DNA from: Pedosphaera parvula Ellin514
GTDB taxonomy: Bacteria; Verrucomicrobiota; Verrucomicrobiia; Limisphaerales; Pedosphaeraceae
Direction: 5' to 3'
NCBI RefSeq assembly: GCF_000172555.1
Contig: NZ_ABOX02000022.1
Location: forward strand, 1-64,000
DNA length: 64,000 nt
The notes beneath the pieces are model-generated. The model was not told the origin of the DNA, did no database searches, and was given only the letters and a program-made list of their open reading frames with translations. The translations under genes were made by a program, and so were the position numbers. This document shows, in pieces, positions 63,935 to 64,000 of the stretch. The first letter of the stretch is position 1. Each line of letters starts with the position of its first letter.

Positions 63935-64000
63935 ATGACTGATCCACGATACGCGAAACTGGCGAAATTATTGGTTGAATATTCAACAGAGTTGAAAAAG
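63935..64000 (+). CDS. Start of an M29-type aminopeptidase (runs off window)
   Basis: The last 22 codons read MTDPRYAKLAKLLVEYSTEL and KK, which matches the N-terminus of M29-family (thermophilic-type) metalloaminopeptidases. Only the start is visible, so the call rests on this short match and on the gene's position after mazG. Confidence 0.6.
   Translation, partial: MTDPRYAKLAKLLVEYSTELKK

Overview
The window reads as chromosomal DNA of a Verrucomicrobiota bacterium, most likely of the Pedosphaera/Limisphaerales type. This rests on gene style, not a search: GYF_2/DUF4190 small membrane proteins, very large secreted proteins built from 'YQW...AGNYSVVITN' Ig-like repeats and LamG domains, an IGGG-repeat surface protein, PQQ-propeller proteins, and few recognisable Shine-Dalgarno sites. 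No rRNA, tRNA or CRISPR array was seen.

Layout. 1-4.6 kb: a tandem minus-strand array of seven paralogous GYF/DUF4190/pseudopilin-like membrane proteins. 4.6-6.2 kb: trpD and an orphan receiver protein. 6.5-14.1 kb: an envelope block with MacA-like adaptor, MacB ATPase and MacB permease, a translationally coupled ECF sigma / small membrane protein / Spy-like protein trio, a Sua5-type tRNA threonylcarbamoyladenosine enzyme and a TolC-like channel; together these could form a stress-responsive tripartite efflux system. 14.2-21.4 kb: a thioesterase, a GH-GT2 fusion enzyme, thyA-folA, an MBL hydrolase and murJ. 21.3-24.4 kb: a rearranged island in which a GH25 lysozyme with a lectin-like propeller is flanked by 143-bp inverted repeats, a MITE-like element and a duplicated murJ 3' end. 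24.7-30.5 kb: one giant LamG/Ig-repeat protein interrupted by a single-base frameshift.

30.5-36 kb is an accessory region: VOC protein, small membrane protein, PhyH-type dioxygenase, a HEPN-like protein, a lipoprotein, IS481 and IS1182 remnants, a REP-like palindrome, and the main find. That find is two truncated inverted copies of the start of an integron integrase gene, plus three copies of the attI-like segment that normally lies beside it, each directly upstream of a different small gene. It looks like a decayed, internally duplicated chromosomal integron.

36.6-39.8 kb is the conserved rpmH-rnpA-yidD-yidC-jag cluster with a good promoter and terminator. 40.1-45.3 kb has a secreted nuclease with Ig/DUF11 domains, a PRC-barrel protein, a PNPOx-fold protein and a small EamA protein. 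45.4-51.2 kb is a TamA/TamB-like outer-membrane assembly pair carrying three apparent frameshifts. 51.6-54.4 kb has two coupled secreted proteins. 54.5-64 kb has an M1 aminopeptidase, a PQQ propeller protein, a zinc-ribbon-like protein, an AsmA-like protein, an M42 peptidase, proB, mazG and the start of an M29-type aminopeptidase. Four single-base frameshifts in otherwise intact long genes mean draft-sequence error must be considered beside real decay.
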